Shown: positions 1 to 9,612, numbered from the stretch's first letter. The stretch: 64,000 bases of DNA from Deltaproteobacteria bacterium (GCA_029261855.1 JAJDAN010000070.1:62001-126000); one strand, 5' to 3'. Made by a program: numbers and translations. The notes: a model not told the origin generated them from the sequence alone.

Positions 1-2048
1 CTCGAGCCGGGCGCGAGCTCCTTGATCCGCAGGAAGTGATCTGCGGCGGCGCGGTGTTCGAGGGCGAGATTGGCCCGCTCGCCCTGCTTGTAGATGGCAG
101 CCGCCAGGCTCTCGACGACGTCCTGCCGGGTTTCGTCGTCCTCGGGTGTCATCTCGAGTACCCGCGCGTAGGCGTGTTCTGCCGGCTCGTAGGCCTCGGT
201 ATCGAGGGACGCGTTGGCGACCACCGCCCACGCGGCGCGTCGGATGGGCAGCGCCGAATCGGGGTAGCCCTCGATGACCCGGTGCGCGCTGGACATGGCG
301 AGGCCGAAATCCTTCATGTCGTACAGATCGTCGGCCGCGGCGCCCAGCACCGCGGCGGCGTGCTCGTGGGCGGGAAAGACGTCCACGAAGCGGAGCGAGC
401 TCGCCACGGCGTCGCGACGGATCTGCACCTGGTGCTCACCCCGCGCGACCTTCTCTCCTTCGCGGTGGGCAAAGATCGCCGCGTAGCCCGCGGCGGCCGC
501 CTTGTCGTGCGCGGGATAGTCGTATGCCGTGCGCTCATACTCTCGCGCTGCTTCTCCGAAGCTGCCGTCTTCGAGCAGCAGGTCGGCGAGCTGGTAGTGG
601 ATCGGCGGCGTCTCGGCATCGTCGGGGAAGGACGCGAGATAGGCGCGGTACCAGAGCTGGGCCTCCTCGAAGTTCGCGGCCTTGTCGTCGACGCGCTCGG
701 GTTCCTGGTACTGCGCGTGATAGTGATTCGCGAGGTCCTTGAGGTTGCCCTTCAGGTAGCGGAGGACCTCGGGCGTGCCGTTCACGTCGAAGTGACGCCA
801 GTAGTCGGACTGCAACCCGTAGCGGGCGGCGAAGTCCTTCTTCGATTCGAGCACCAGCTTCGGAAAGCTGCCGGCCTCGTAGATCTCGACCACGCGCATG
901 CTGAAGTGCGGCGACGAGCGATGCAGGGGATAGAGGGAGACGAAGCTGCGGTAGACCTCCGCGGCGTCGTGGTAGCGGAGCTTCTCGAGATAGAACTCGC
1001 CGAGGTGGCTGTAGATCCGGTCCTCGAAGCTGCGGTGGCCCTTGGCGACGAAGTACTGACTTACGGCTTCGGGGCCGCCGATGCTCGAGAAGCTGAGGCT
1101 GATGACCCGGTAGGTATCCGCGATCCGTCGCTCGTCCGCCTCGTCCTGGGACTGGTCGAAGTCGTACCCGGTGGAGACCTTGTAGTCGAGCAGCGCGACG
1201 TACTGATCCAGCGCCTCTTCGTGCATTTCCTGCTTGTAGAGAGTCCAGCCCAGCTTGTACAAGGCGAGCTCGTAGTACTGCGAAGCCACTCCGATGCGAG
1301 TGACGGCGAAGTAGGACTCCTCGGCGTCGAGGTACTTCCGACGGGTGAAGAAGTACTCGCCGCGCCGGAACTGGACCTCGTCGATGTAGCGGGAATGGGG
1401 GAACTGGACGATCAGGGTCTCCATCACGGCGATCGCCTCGTCGTTCCGCCCCAGCTCGTCGTAGGCGCGTGCCTTCTGGTAGAGGACCTGATCGTTGTGG
1501 GCGTAGTTGGGATAGGCCGCGAGGATCTGGTCGTAGAGCTCGATGGCCTCGAGGGGACCGGCCCATTCGACGTCTTCCTTCCCCGGAAGCTCGAGCTCAC
1601 CGCGCTGGGGCGACGCGATCACGGTCTCCCCCGCGGCGCGACGCTCGAAGTCGCGCTGGGACTCCGAGTGGTCGGCGATCGCCGCCGGCGGCGGCACCGC
1701 GAGCGAGTCGTCGTCGTCGCCATCGCTGGGCTCGGCGGGCGTCACCTCGTTGAACGGCGCCGGCGCCGGAAGCGCTGCGGGACCGCTGTCACCGAGCAGA
1801 CCGTATTCTTTTTCGATCTTCAGGTCCGCCAGGCGACGCATGGCCTCGGGGGTGAGCGCAGACTCGGGCGCTTCCTCGAGGAAGCTTCGGTAGGCGACCA
1901 TGGCCTGGTCGAGGCCGTCCTCGACACGCACCTCGGCCATGTCGGGCTCGACGGCACGCAGCTCTGCCAGGGTCTGCCGATCGGGATTCGCGCAGCCGGC
2001 GACCACCAGGGCGGGAACGAGCAGCCCGGTACTGACGAAGCGAGACAT
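1..2048 (-). CDS. TPR-repeat outer-membrane-type lipoprotein (3' end beyond window)
   Basis: The frame is open from an ATG at 2048 to the window edge, so at least 682 residues are present and the stop lies outside. The N-terminus is a lipoprotein signal: a short basic start, a hydrophobic core and a VVAGC lipobox with the acylated cysteine at residue 19. The rest is helical, with repeated tyrosine- and alanine-rich helix pairs (for example YDQILAAYPNYAHNDQVLYQKARAY-type spacing) that I read as tetratricopeptide repeats of the BamD/YbgF style. It starts 14 bases after the stop of the upstream TPR gene and is probably co-transcribed with it. The likely role is a periplasmic or outer-membrane-tethered scaffold. 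The partner proteins and exact function are unknown. Confidence 0.8.
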   Translation of the reverse strand, partial: MSRFVSTGLLVPALVVAGCANPDRQTLAELRAVEPDMAEVRVEDGLDQAMVAYRSFLEEAPESALTPEAMRRLADLKIEKEYGLLGDSGPAALPAPAPFNEVTPAEPSDGDDDDSLAVPPPAAIADHSESQRDFERRAAGETVIASPQRGELELPGKEDVEWAGPLEAIELYDQILAAYPNYAHNDQVLYQKARAYDELGRNDEAIAVMETLIVQFPHSRYIDEVQFRRGEYFFTRRKYLDAEESYFAVTRIGVASQYYELALYKLGWTLYKQEMHEEALDQYVALLDYKVSTGYDFDQSQDEADERRIADTYRVISLSFSSIGGPEAVSQYFVAKGHRSFEDRIYSHLGEFYLEKLRYHDAAEVYRSFVSLYPLHRSSPHFSMRVVEIYEAGSFPKLVLESKKDFAARYGLQSDYWRHFDVNGTPEVLRYLKGNLKDLANHYHAQYQEPERVDDKAANFEEAQLWYRAYLASFPDDAETPPIHYQLADLLLEDGSFGEAAREYERTAYDYPAHDKAAAAGYAAIFAHREGEKVARGEHQVQIRRDAVASSLRFVDVFPAHEHAAAVLGAAADDLYDMKDFGLAMSSAHRVIEGYPDSALPIRRAAWAVVANASLDTEAYEPAEHAYARVLEMTPEDDETRQDVVESLAAAIYKQGERANLALEHRAAADHFLRIKELAPGS

Positions 2049-2062
2049 GAGTCGTCGGTCCC

Positions 2063-4036
2063 TCATCGCGTCGCCGCCGCGGCCGGGGCCTGAATCTCGA
2101 CTTGGGCCTGCGCCTTCGCGGCGCGGTCATAGCTGTCGGCGAACGCGAAGCGCGCCTGGTTCTGATAGTCCTCGAGGCTCTTGCGGCGCTCGCTCAGCTG
2201 GGCGATGGCCACGGTCTCGAGCATGTGACCCTGGCGCGCCATCAAGACGCTCAGCCGCTCGAGCGCGTCGCGAACCCGTGCACGCAGCCCGTTGATCGGG
2301 ATCTCGTAGCCGACGTAGCTATGGACTGCGGCCTGGCGCGTTCGAACGAAGGCCTCGTAGCGCGCATTCAACACGTCGACATCCGCGTTGAGCTCGCGCA
2401 GGTGCTCGTGCGCCCGGGTCAAGCGTTCGTGATATTGCGTCTCGAGACCGAAGTGCAGAACACCGCGAAGCCGCCGGATCCGAAGTCGGAGCGCTTCCCT
2501 GTCGGCGCTGTCGGCACTGTCGGAGCTGTCGGCACTGTCGGAGCTGTCGGCACCCGCGAGGGACGTCTCCAGGGCCTGGAGGCGAGCCGCCGCGTCCTGC
2601 TCGTCGGTCGTGGCCAGGTAGTCGGGCCTCGGGGCGATCAGCATGTGCTGCAGGCGTTGGTCCAGATACTTGCGCTGCTCGAGCCGGAGCCGGATCTGCG
2701 CGTCGAGCTTCCGGAACTGGCTATCGATCTCGGGAAGCACGGGCTCGTAGTAGCGACGTCGCAACCGGATGATGTCGTCGAACGAATCGAAGCTGCGGTT
2801 CCAGGTGGTGAGCTTCTTGCGAAGATCCTCGAGGTCGAGGTAATTCTGCAGCGCCGTCTGGAAGTCGTGCGACGCCATCAGGGTCGTCAGGTAGAAGGTC
2901 TCTGGCGCATCGGGTAGCGCGCGCAGGCGGATCACCCAGTCCTTGTCCTGCCGGATCTCTTCCCGAACCAGGGCCGCCAGGAAGTCGCCCTTCCGGATGC
3001 TCGCGATCGATGCGTCCACCTTTCCGAGCTCGTTGCCGAAGGACTGCACCGCCCGCTCGTAGAGGACCGCCGCGCGCCCGTGCACGTTGAGCTTGCTGTA
3101 CGCGAAGGGGAGCGCGAGCAGGGCCTCTTGCACCGCCGGGTCGGTCGCCTCCCGTTCGGCGAGCAGGCTCCAGGGCACCAAAGCCCGCTCGAAGCGTTCG
3201 GCCGAGAGATCGGCCCAGCCAGCGCGAAGCAGGGCCTGGTTGGAAAAGGGCCCCGCCAACCGAACCCGATCGAGCGAGTGATGGGCGGGCTCGAACGCGG
3301 AGGCTTCGAGTAGCAGGGTGCCCAACACGAGGTTCGACTTGTCGCGGATCGCGAGCGTCGCGGGGTCGCTGGCACTCACGCGACCCGCGCGGTCGAGTTG
3401 CCGAACTGCGTCCTCACCCTCCCCTGCCTGGAGCAACGCGATGCCGAGGTTGTAGGCCGCAAAGCCCTGCAAGGATTCGGATCCCTGCAGGCCGCGGAGG
3501 ATCTCGATCGCGTCCGCAGGTCGGCCGATCGCCAGCAGAATGTTCGCGCGCAGGTAGGCGACGTCGTCCTGGATGGTCTCCGGCACCTCGCCTTCAATCT
3601 GGTCCAAGGCCTGTAGTGCGTCGTGGGGCTGGTCCTTCTGGAAGTGGATGCGCGCGAGTCGGAAGGCCGCCTCGTTTCGGACCGGCTCCTCGACGTCTCC
3701 CTCGAGCACCGCCCGGATGGCGCGACCCGCGCGGTGATGCATGCGGTAGTGAAGCTCGAAGTCTCCGACGGAGAACTCGGCGTGATCGATATAGGCGTAG
3801 AGCGAGTCGAGTTGGGGCTCGTCCACTCCGTAGTGCTGGGCGATCTCGGTATCGAGACGCTCGAGCGCTTCGAAATAGTGCTCCTGGTAGGCGTAGTAGA
3901 GGGCTTCCCCGAAGTAGGGATCGTCGAGGCTCTTGCCCATTGCCGCACCCGCAGGCAGCAGCCCCAGCGCCAGGGCGAGCACTGCCCCCAGTACCGGTGC
4001 CGGTGCCACGCGAGTTGCGTAGGCGAGAGCCGACAT
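2063..4036 (-). CDS. Exported TPR/coiled-coil protein
   Basis: This 657-residue protein starts at ATG 4036 with a signal peptide (hydrophobic stretch about residues 10-30, ending near a GAAMGKS cleavage region). The N-terminal 350 residues are tetratricopeptide-like helix pairs. The C-terminal 300 are rich in Arg, Glu and Leu heptads and probably form coiled coil. Between them lies a low-complexity Ser/Asp/Ala stretch encoded by 9-bp tandem repeats. The start is two bases after the stop of the upstream gene and the stop is 14 bases before the next start, so three genes form one operon. I do not recognise a named family. The layout suggests a periplasmic scaffold working with the downstream TPR lipoprotein. 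Confidence 0.8.
   Translation of the reverse strand: MSALAYATRVAPAPVLGAVLALALGLLPAGAAMGKSLDDPYFGEALYYAYQEHYFEALERLDTEIAQHYGVDEPQLDSLYAYIDHAEFSVGDFELHYRMHHRAGRAIRAVLEGDVEEPVRNEAAFRLARIHFQKDQPHDALQALDQIEGEVPETIQDDVAYLRANILLAIGRPADAIEILRGLQGSESLQGFAAYNLGIALLQAGEGEDAVRQLDRAGRVSASDPATLAIRDKSNLVLGTLLLEASAFEPAHHSLDRVRLAGPFSNQALLRAGWADLSAERFERALVPWSLLAEREATDPAVQEALLALPFAYSKLNVHGRAAVLYERAVQSFGNELGKVDASIASIRKGDFLAALVREEIRQDKDWVIRLRALPDAPETFYLTTLMASHDFQTALQNYLDLEDLRKKLTTWNRSFDSFDDIIRLRRRYYEPVLPEIDSQFRKLDAQIRLRLEQRKYLDQRLQHMLIAPRPDYLATTDEQDAAARLQALETSLAGADSSDSADSSDSADSADREALRLRIRRLRGVLHFGLETQYHERLTRAHEHLRELNADVDVLNARYEAFVRTRQAAVHSYVGYEIPINGLRARVRDALERLSVLMARQGHMLETVAIAQLSERRKSLEDYQNQARFAFADSYDRAAKAQAQVEIQAPAAAATR
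2511..2564. repeat. 9-bp tandem repeat, six copies, in-frame
   Basis: Six 9-bp units of the form gtcggNNct occur back to back, with the middle bases alternating between cac, agc and cgc-type variants. The period is a multiple of three, so the TPR gene stays in frame and gains a Ser-Asp-(Ser/Ala) tripeptide run. This is probably a flexible linker that changes length by replication slippage. Confidence 0.9.
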
Positions 4037-4038
4037 GG

Positions 4039-4665
4039 CTACCAGCTCCCCACCTGAATGCTGGCGTTCCCAAAGCCCTGACCGGTCAAGGTGACGCCGA
4101 CGAGCTTCGGCTCGACTTCCTTCGTGAAGGCGAAGCTCTCGCTTCCACTGAAGTCGCCGCCACTTTCGGTCTTGCCTGCGACCGACACCTCGACCTGGTG
4201 CTCTCCGGTCGCGACATTCCCGGTAAAGATCCGCTGGACCCCTCCCTTCTGGAGAGCCTCCAGCTCCTTGAAGCTGTAGATATGGTGCGCGACGAGCTCG
4301 CCGTCGAGCTGGATCCGCACCGAGTCGAGGCGCAGGGTCTCGCCCTCGGCGATCGAGACGAAGACCGAGACCTGGGTGTTCGACGGATACAGCAGCTTCT
4401 CTTCCAGCCGACCGAGTTCGGCCGCGATGCCGAGCACGTCCGACTTGATCTCCTGCACCTGCTCGTCCAGGCTTCGCATCTGGTCCTTGGACGGATCCGC
4501 GGCGAAGCTCGTGGACGCAATGCTTCCCACGGACGCGAGTAACGCGAGCAGGAAGATGCCGGGGAGCAGAAGGCGACGAAAACGCGCGCACTGGCTGCGG
4601 CTGTGATGCGTCGGGGCTGCGTGCCGAAGCACGTGCGAGTGTGATGTTCCGGATCGATTCGTCAC
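4039..4665 (-). CDS. Exported protein with coiled coil and beta-rich domain, unknown function
   Basis: The mature part begins after a signal peptide (RRLLLPGIFLLALLA core). A short coiled coil with a DEQVQEI-type heptad pattern follows, then a beta-rich domain of about 120 residues that looks like an Ig or PEGA-type fold. No ATG exists before the signal peptide. I chose the GTG at 4665 because a GGGAG lies upstream of it, although 11 bases away; a GTG at 4632 is an equally possible start. The gene heads the operon with the two TPR proteins and is separated from the next gene by two bases. The family is not recognised. It is likely periplasmic. Confidence 0.7.
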   Translation of the reverse strand: MTNRSGTSHSHVLRHAAPTHHSRSQCARFRRLLLPGIFLLALLASVGSIASTSFAADPSKDQMRSLDEQVQEIKSDVLGIAAELGRLEEKLLYPSNTQVSVFVSIAEGETLRLDSVRIQLDGELVAHHIYSFKELEALQKGGVQRIFTGNVATGEHQVEVSVAGKTESGGDFSGSESFAFTKEVEPKLVGVTLTGQGFGNASIQVGSW

Positions 4666-4877
4666 GGGTGGGGGGGCTCCCGGTTGTGTGCTCTCTCTTC
4701 GGCCCGTTCGGCTTCCCGGTAAAGCCCTCTGGTGACTGCCGTCACAACGGGTGCGCCGACAACGGCCAGAAGGGCGCATTGGCGGAACGTCCGACGCGAT
4801 GCGCGGCGGACGCGCACGGCACGCGCAACTCGCGTGCAGCGAGTGGGCGTCTTGGCCGGGCGCCGGACCTCAGCTCG
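4666..4877. other. Intergenic region before the TPR operon
   Basis: No gene is seen between ispG and the TPR operon. A small hairpin (ACTCGC at 4828-4833, GCGAGT at 4839-4844) lies downstream of the ispG stop and may help to end its transcript. It lacks a T-run. The promoter of the TPR operon should lie here, but no convincing -35/-10 pair is visible. Confidence 0.5.
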
Positions 4878-6929
4878 TTAAGCCGGGTCCCGCCACATGC
4901 CGTTGTCCCGGATCAGGTCGACCAGGCGGTCCGGGGCGCTGCTCTCGGGCACGGCGCGGGCGACGACATCCTTGCCCACGTAGAGGGTCACCTTGCCGAC
5001 GCCGGAACCCACGTAGCCGAAGTCAGCGTCGGCCATCTCTCCGGGCCCGTTCACGATGCAACCCATGACGGCGATCTTCACGCCCTTGAGGTGATCGGTC
5101 CGCTGCTTGATGCGAGCCGTGGTCTCCTCGAGGTCGAAGAGGGTGCGTCCGCAAGAAGGACACGAAATGTACTCCGTACGGGTGGTCCGCAGCCGTGCGC
5201 CTTGCAGGATCCGATACGCGATGTCCACGGCGGCCCCAGCACCGCCCAGGGCGAGCGCCGGCAGACAGACCGCGTCTCCGATGCCGTCGCAAAGGGGCGC
5301 GCCGAGATCGACCGCAGCCGCGAGGAGCGCCGCCTGGGGGTCCGCGTCCGCTGCAGGCATGTATCGCAACAGGATCGGGAGCCGTGGCGACCCGGGTTCC
5401 GCGAGTTTCGCGGCGACGACGCGCGCGGCGTGGCTCGCCCGCGGCGAAGCCACGGACAGCAGAGCGTCGTCGACGCCGCTGGCGGCGAGCGCCTCGAGGG
5501 CGCGGTCCACCTGAAGCGCGACGCTCTGCACGGGACCCTCGAGGCAAAGCTCCACGGTCTGGCCGCGACGCGCGAGCGCGCGTACCGCGTCCGAAAGGTC
5601 TTCGAGGGACGCGCCGGAAGTCGGGATCGCGACCCGAGCCCCGAGGTGCGCCGGCTCTTCGAAGGCCTGCTCGAGCGGACCGTCGACGATCAGCGGTGCA
5701 GTCACACCCAGCGCCTTCAGCTCTTCGGCGAGAAGCGTGAGGCCGGCCCGGGACCCGGCGTCGCCGAGCTGCACACGCAGCCCCTCACACACCAGCTCCC
5801 CCTGGAGCGCGAGGGAGGTCGCGACCTCGGCGGCCAGCCGTTCCGGCTCTTCCGGCACGGGCCCGAGATCGACTTCGACCCGCACCGGTGCATCTCCGCC
5901 AATTCCGAAGCCGAACGAAATCGCGTCGGTCTCTCGCCGACGATGCGCGTACGGGTCCTCGCAGAAGGCAGCGGCCACCGTCACGCCAGAAGCCTCTTGC
6001 GGCTTCGGCCAGCGCGCCTCGGCGCGACGCGCCAGTGCGCTGGCGACCGGGATCTCCTTCACCGGCTCTTCGGTGAGCGAGACGCGAATGGTGTCTCCGA
6101 TGCCGTCCTCGAGCAGCGCGCCGATCCCGATCGCGCTCTTGATGCGGCCGTCCTCCGAGTCGCCGGCTTCCGTCACGCCCACATGGAAGGGATAGCCGGG
6201 CTCGCCCGGGGCGCGGGCTTCCAGCCGAGCGGCGAGCAGCCGGTAGGCCTGGATGGCGACCTGGGCGTTCGAAGCCTTCATGCTGAAGACGACCTCGCGG
6301 TAGTCCTCGTCTTCGCACACGTCGAGGAACTCGAGTGCGCTCTCCACCATGCCGAGTGGCGTGTCGCCGTAGCGGTTCATGATGCGGTCGGACAGAGATC
6401 CGTGATTGGTGCCGATCCGCAGCGCTGCGCCCGTTTCCTTCATGCGCCGAATCAGCGGGCGGAAGCGATCCGCCACGCGTTCGAGCTCTTCGCGGTAGGC
6501 CGCGTCGGAATACTCGATCACCGCGAACTTCTTCTTGTCCGCGTAGTTCCCCGGGTTGACCCGCACCTTCTCGACGATCTCCGCGGCGATCATCGCGGCG
6601 TTCGGCGTGAAGTGGATGTCGGCGACCAGAGGAACGCGCAGCTTGCGGCGGCGCAGCTCAGCCTGGATGGAACGTAGGTTCTCGGCGTCGGTGATGGACG
6701 GAGCCGTGATGCGAACGATCTCGCAGCCGGCCGCCACCAGGCGTTCGGTCTGGTCGACGGTCGCCTGGGTGTCGCGCGTATCCGTCGTGGTCATCGACTG
6801 CACACGGATCGGGTTGTCGGCACCGATGCCCACGTCGCCGACCCGCACCTCGCGGGTGGAGCGCCGCCTGCCGAGGAAGGGGTCTTCGACGTAGGGCAGG
6901 GGTTCGGCGGTTCCCGGCGGCCGAGACAT
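4878..6929 (-). CDS. ispG: 4-hydroxy-3-methylbut-2-en-1-yl diphosphate synthase, large form
   Basis: IspG (GcpE) makes HMBPP from MEcPP, the next-to-last step of the MEP isoprenoid pathway, using a [4Fe-4S] cluster. The N-terminal TIM barrel shows the family signatures VQSMTTTDT, ADIHF and VRVNPGN. The C-terminal ferredoxin-like domain carries the cluster cysteines C590 and C593 (CPSCGR) and C624 (MGCIVNGPGE), with the conserved glutamate E631. At 683 residues it is far longer than the roughly 370-residue proteobacterial form. About 250 residues are inserted between the two domains, as in the three-domain IspG of plants, Chlamydiae and Bacteroidetes. It starts three bases after the alaS stop and is probably co-transcribed with alaS. 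Confidence 0.97.
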   Translation of the reverse strand: MSRPPGTAEPLPYVEDPFLGRRRSTREVRVGDVGIGADNPIRVQSMTTTDTRDTQATVDQTERLVAAGCEIVRITAPSITDAENLRSIQAELRRRKLRVPLVADIHFTPNAAMIAAEIVEKVRVNPGNYADKKKFAVIEYSDAAYREELERVADRFRPLIRRMKETGAALRIGTNHGSLSDRIMNRYGDTPLGMVESALEFLDVCEDEDYREVVFSMKASNAQVAIQAYRLLAARLEARAPGEPGYPFHVGVTEAGDSEDGRIKSAIGIGALLEDGIGDTIRVSLTEEPVKEIPVASALARRAEARWPKPQEASGVTVAAAFCEDPYAHRRRETDAISFGFGIGGDAPVRVEVDLGPVPEEPERLAAEVATSLALQGELVCEGLRVQLGDAGSRAGLTLLAEELKALGVTAPLIVDGPLEQAFEEPAHLGARVAIPTSGASLEDLSDAVRALARRGQTVELCLEGPVQSVALQVDRALEALAASGVDDALLSVASPRASHAARVVAAKLAEPGSPRLPILLRYMPAADADPQAALLAAAVDLGAPLCDGIGDAVCLPALALGGAGAAVDIAYRILQGARLRTTRTEYISCPSCGRTLFDLEETTARIKQRTDHLKGVKIAVMGCIVNGPGEMADADFGYVGSGVGKVTLYVGKDVVARAVPESSAPDRLVDLIRDNGMWRDPA

Positions 6930-6932
6930 CGA

Positions 6933-9569
6933 CTAGCCCTCGACGAGCTGGTGGAAGCGCTCGAGGGCCTCGCCGATCTTCGACGCGTCCTTGCCGCCGG
7001 CCTGGGCGAAGTCCGGGCGCCCTCCGCCGCCTCCGCCGACGATCTTGGCGACGTCCCGGATGAGATCGCCTGCCTTGTGGGTCTTGATCAAGTCCTTGGT
7101 GACACCCACCGCGAGCAGGACCTTGCCTCCTGCATCCGACGCCACGAGCACTACACCACTGCCGAGGCGGTTGCGGAAGTCGTCGACCATGCTGCGCATG
7201 GCCTCGGCGTCTACGCCGTCGACCTGCACCGCGAGCACCTTGGTGCCGTTCACCTCGCGCACCTTCTCCATGAGATCGCCGGCGGCCTCACCGGCCTGGG
7301 CGTGCTTGAGCTGGTCGAGTTCCTTCTGGAGCGCACGGCGTTCTTCGAGCAGCTTCTCGACCCGCCCGGGCACCTCCGCCGGCGCCGTCTTGAGCAGCGC
7401 CGCGACGCCCTCGAGTGCGTGTTCCTGCTTGCGGATGTGGCGCAGTGCGCCGAGGCCGGTGAGTGCCTCGATGCGACGCACGCCGGAAGCGATGCCCTGC
7501 TCGGAGATGATCTTCAGCAGACCGATGTCCCCGGTGGCTGCGGCGTGGGTGCCGCCGCAGAGCTCGACGGAAAACGGCCCGAAGGACACGACCCGCACGT
7601 CGTCGCCGTACTTCTCCTCGAAGATGGCGACCGCGCCCGACTTCACTGCGTCGTCGTAGGGCATCTCCCGGGTCTCGGCGCCGGCGTTCGCCTCGATCCA
7701 CTCGTTGGCGAGGTCCTCGATACGTTCGATCTCGTCGTCGCGCAGGGGCGAGTCGTGGGTGAAGTCGAAGCGGAGGCGGTCGGGACCGACGAGCGAGCCC
7801 TTCTGGGCCGCCTGGGGACCGAGCACCTCCCGCAAGGCGGCGTGCAGCAGGTGGGTGCCCGAGTGGTTGCGGATCGTCGCCGCGCGCGCCGCCGGGTCGA
7901 CGGCCAGCTGCGCGGATTCGCCGATCGCGATTCGGCCCTCGGCCACCTTGCCCCGGTGGATCAGGAGGCCCGGTGCGGGCTTCTGGGTGTCGTCGATGTC
8001 CACGCGGCCGCCGGAAGTCGTCAGCGTACCGACGTCGCCCACCTGGCCACCGCTCTCGCCGTAGAAGGGCGATTCCTCGACGACGATCTCCACGGCGTCG
8101 CCCTGCCCTGCCGTCTCGGCGGGCGTGCCGTCTACCAACAGACCCGAGATCGGCGACTCGGCCTCGAGGCTCTGGTAGCCACAGAACGACGTGGCCAGGT
8201 CGTTCGCCATGCGCTGGTAGACCTCGCCGACCGCCGCGTCCCCACTGCCCTTCCAGGCGGCTCGGGCGCGAGTCTTCTGCTCGTTCATCGACGCCTGGAA
8301 GCCCGCTTCGTCGACGGACAGACCGCGGCTGCGCAGGACATCGGCCGTGAGATCCATCGGGAAGCCGAAGGTGTCGTAGAGCCGGAAGACCGACGCGCCG
8401 GGAAGCACGGTCTCGTTCTTCGCCTGGAGGGTGTCGATTTCGTCTTCGAGGATCTGGAGGCCCTTCGAGAGGGTCTCGAGGAAGCGTTCCTCGTCGACGC
8501 GGACGCGCGAACGGATGTAGTCGCGTCGCTCGGCAACGTCCGGGTAGGCGCCGCCCATCTCGTCAATGACCGCGTCCACGACCGCGTGCAGGCAGGGCTC
8601 GTTCACGCCCAGGAAGACCGCGTGCCGCGACGCACGGCGGAGGATGCGGCGCACCACGTAGCCGCGTCCGGCATTCGACGGCAGCACACCGTCCCCGATC
8701 AGGAAGGTGAGCGCGCGCGCGTGATCGGCGATCACGCGCAGCGAGACGTCCTTCTCCGGGTCGTCGCCGAGGCTGACTCCGGAGATGTCCTGGCCGCGAT
8801 CCAGGGCCAGCTTGAAGAGGTCCGTGTCGTAGCTGCTGGTCACGTCCTGGAAGACGGATGCCCAGCGTTCGAGGCCACCCCCGGTATCGATGGACGGCTT
8901 CGGCAGCGGCGTCTTGACGCCGGATGCGTCGCGGTTGTACTGCATGAAGACGAGATTCCAGATCTCGAGCCAGCGGCCGCACTCGCAGGACGGATCGCAC
9001 ACCGCCGACGTGCAGGTATCCGGGCGGCCGTAGTCGATGTGGATCTCGGAACAGGGACCGCAGGGACCCGTGTCCCCCATCGACCAGAAGTTCTCCTCCT
9101 CGCCGAGGCGGTAGATCTTCTCGCTCGGCACACCGATCCCGTTCTCCCAGTGGGCGGCCGCCTCGTCGTCGTCCTCGAAGACCGAGATCGCGAGACGCTC
9201 CGGGGAGAGGCCCATCTCGTCGGTGAGCAGCTCCCAGGCAAAGTCGATGGCGCCTTCCTTGAAGTAGTCGCCGAACGAGAAGTTCCCGAGCATCTCGAAG
9301 AAGGTGTGGTGGCGCGGCGTGCGGCCGACGTTCTCGAGGTCGTTGTGTTTGCCCGAGACGCGCATGACCTTCTGGGAGCTGGTGGCCCGGTTGTACGGCC
9401 TCGTTTCCTCGCCGAGAAAGGTGCGCTTGAACGGCACCATGCCCGCGTTGACGAACATCAGGGTCGGGTCGGATTCCGGCACCAGGGATGCGCTCGGCAC
9501 GATGCGGTGGCTGCGCGACTCGAAGTAGCGCAGGAAGCGCTCGCGGATCTCCCTTGCGGGGATGGACAT
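6933..9569 (-). CDS. alaS: Alanine-tRNA ligase
   Basis: AlaRS charges tRNA-Ala and clears mischarged Ser or Gly. The 878-residue length is normal. The order is class II aminoacylation domain (residues 1-450), editing domain with the zinc ligands HxxxH at 569-573 and CxxxH at 671-675, coiled coil, and a C-Ala domain with a glycine-rich GRPDFAQAGG segment near 850-860. I start it at ATG 9569 because a GGAGAAAG ribosome site lies just upstream and the family normally begins within a few residues of this helix. An in-frame extension further upstream is not needed. The gene is followed after three bases by ispG. Confidence 0.98.
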   Translation of the reverse strand: MSIPAREIRERFLRYFESRSHRIVPSASLVPESDPTLMFVNAGMVPFKRTFLGEETRPYNRATSSQKVMRVSGKHNDLENVGRTPRHHTFFEMLGNFSFGDYFKEGAIDFAWELLTDEMGLSPERLAISVFEDDDEAAAHWENGIGVPSEKIYRLGEEENFWSMGDTGPCGPCSEIHIDYGRPDTCTSAVCDPSCECGRWLEIWNLVFMQYNRDASGVKTPLPKPSIDTGGGLERWASVFQDVTSSYDTDLFKLALDRGQDISGVSLGDDPEKDVSLRVIADHARALTFLIGDGVLPSNAGRGYVVRRILRRASRHAVFLGVNEPCLHAVVDAVIDEMGGAYPDVAERRDYIRSRVRVDEERFLETLSKGLQILEDEIDTLQAKNETVLPGASVFRLYDTFGFPMDLTADVLRSRGLSVDEAGFQASMNEQKTRARAAWKGSGDAAVGEVYQRMANDLATSFCGYQSLEAESPISGLLVDGTPAETAGQGDAVEIVVEESPFYGESGGQVGDVGTLTTSGGRVDIDDTQKPAPGLLIHRGKVAEGRIAIGESAQLAVDPAARAATIRNHSGTHLLHAALREVLGPQAAQKGSLVGPDRLRFDFTHDSPLRDDEIERIEDLANEWIEANAGAETREMPYDDAVKSGAVAIFEEKYGDDVRVVSFGPFSVELCGGTHAAATGDIGLLKIISEQGIASGVRRIEALTGLGALRHIRKQEHALEGVAALLKTAPAEVPGRVEKLLEERRALQKELDQLKHAQAGEAAGDLMEKVREVNGTKVLAVQVDGVDAEAMRSMVDDFRNRLGSGVVLVASDAGGKVLLAVGVTKDLIKTHKAGDLIRDVAKIVGGGGGGRPDFAQAGGKDASKIGEALERFHQLVEG

Positions 9570-9590
9570 CTTCTCTTTCTCCGACGCGGA

Positions 9591-9612
9591 CTTGCAGCGA
9601 AGCTGCTGCAAG
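9591..9612 (-). promoter_or_regulatory. Perfect 8-bp hairpin in the alaS leader
   Basis: CTTGCAGC (9591-9598) and GCTGCAAG (9605-9612) are perfect inverted copies around a 6-base loop, ending 22 bases before the alaS start. A TATATT on the minus strand at 9631-9626 could be a -10 element just upstream, but no matching -35 is seen. If transcribed, the hairpin lies in the 5' leader of alaS and could affect translation. The role is inferred only. Confidence 0.5.

Noticed and set aside
36-2093. A long plus-strand open frame opposite the TPR lipoprotein
   Set aside because: It is a mirror of the real minus-strand gene. High GC content makes long antisense frames common here, and the minus frame has a lipobox and TPR pattern.
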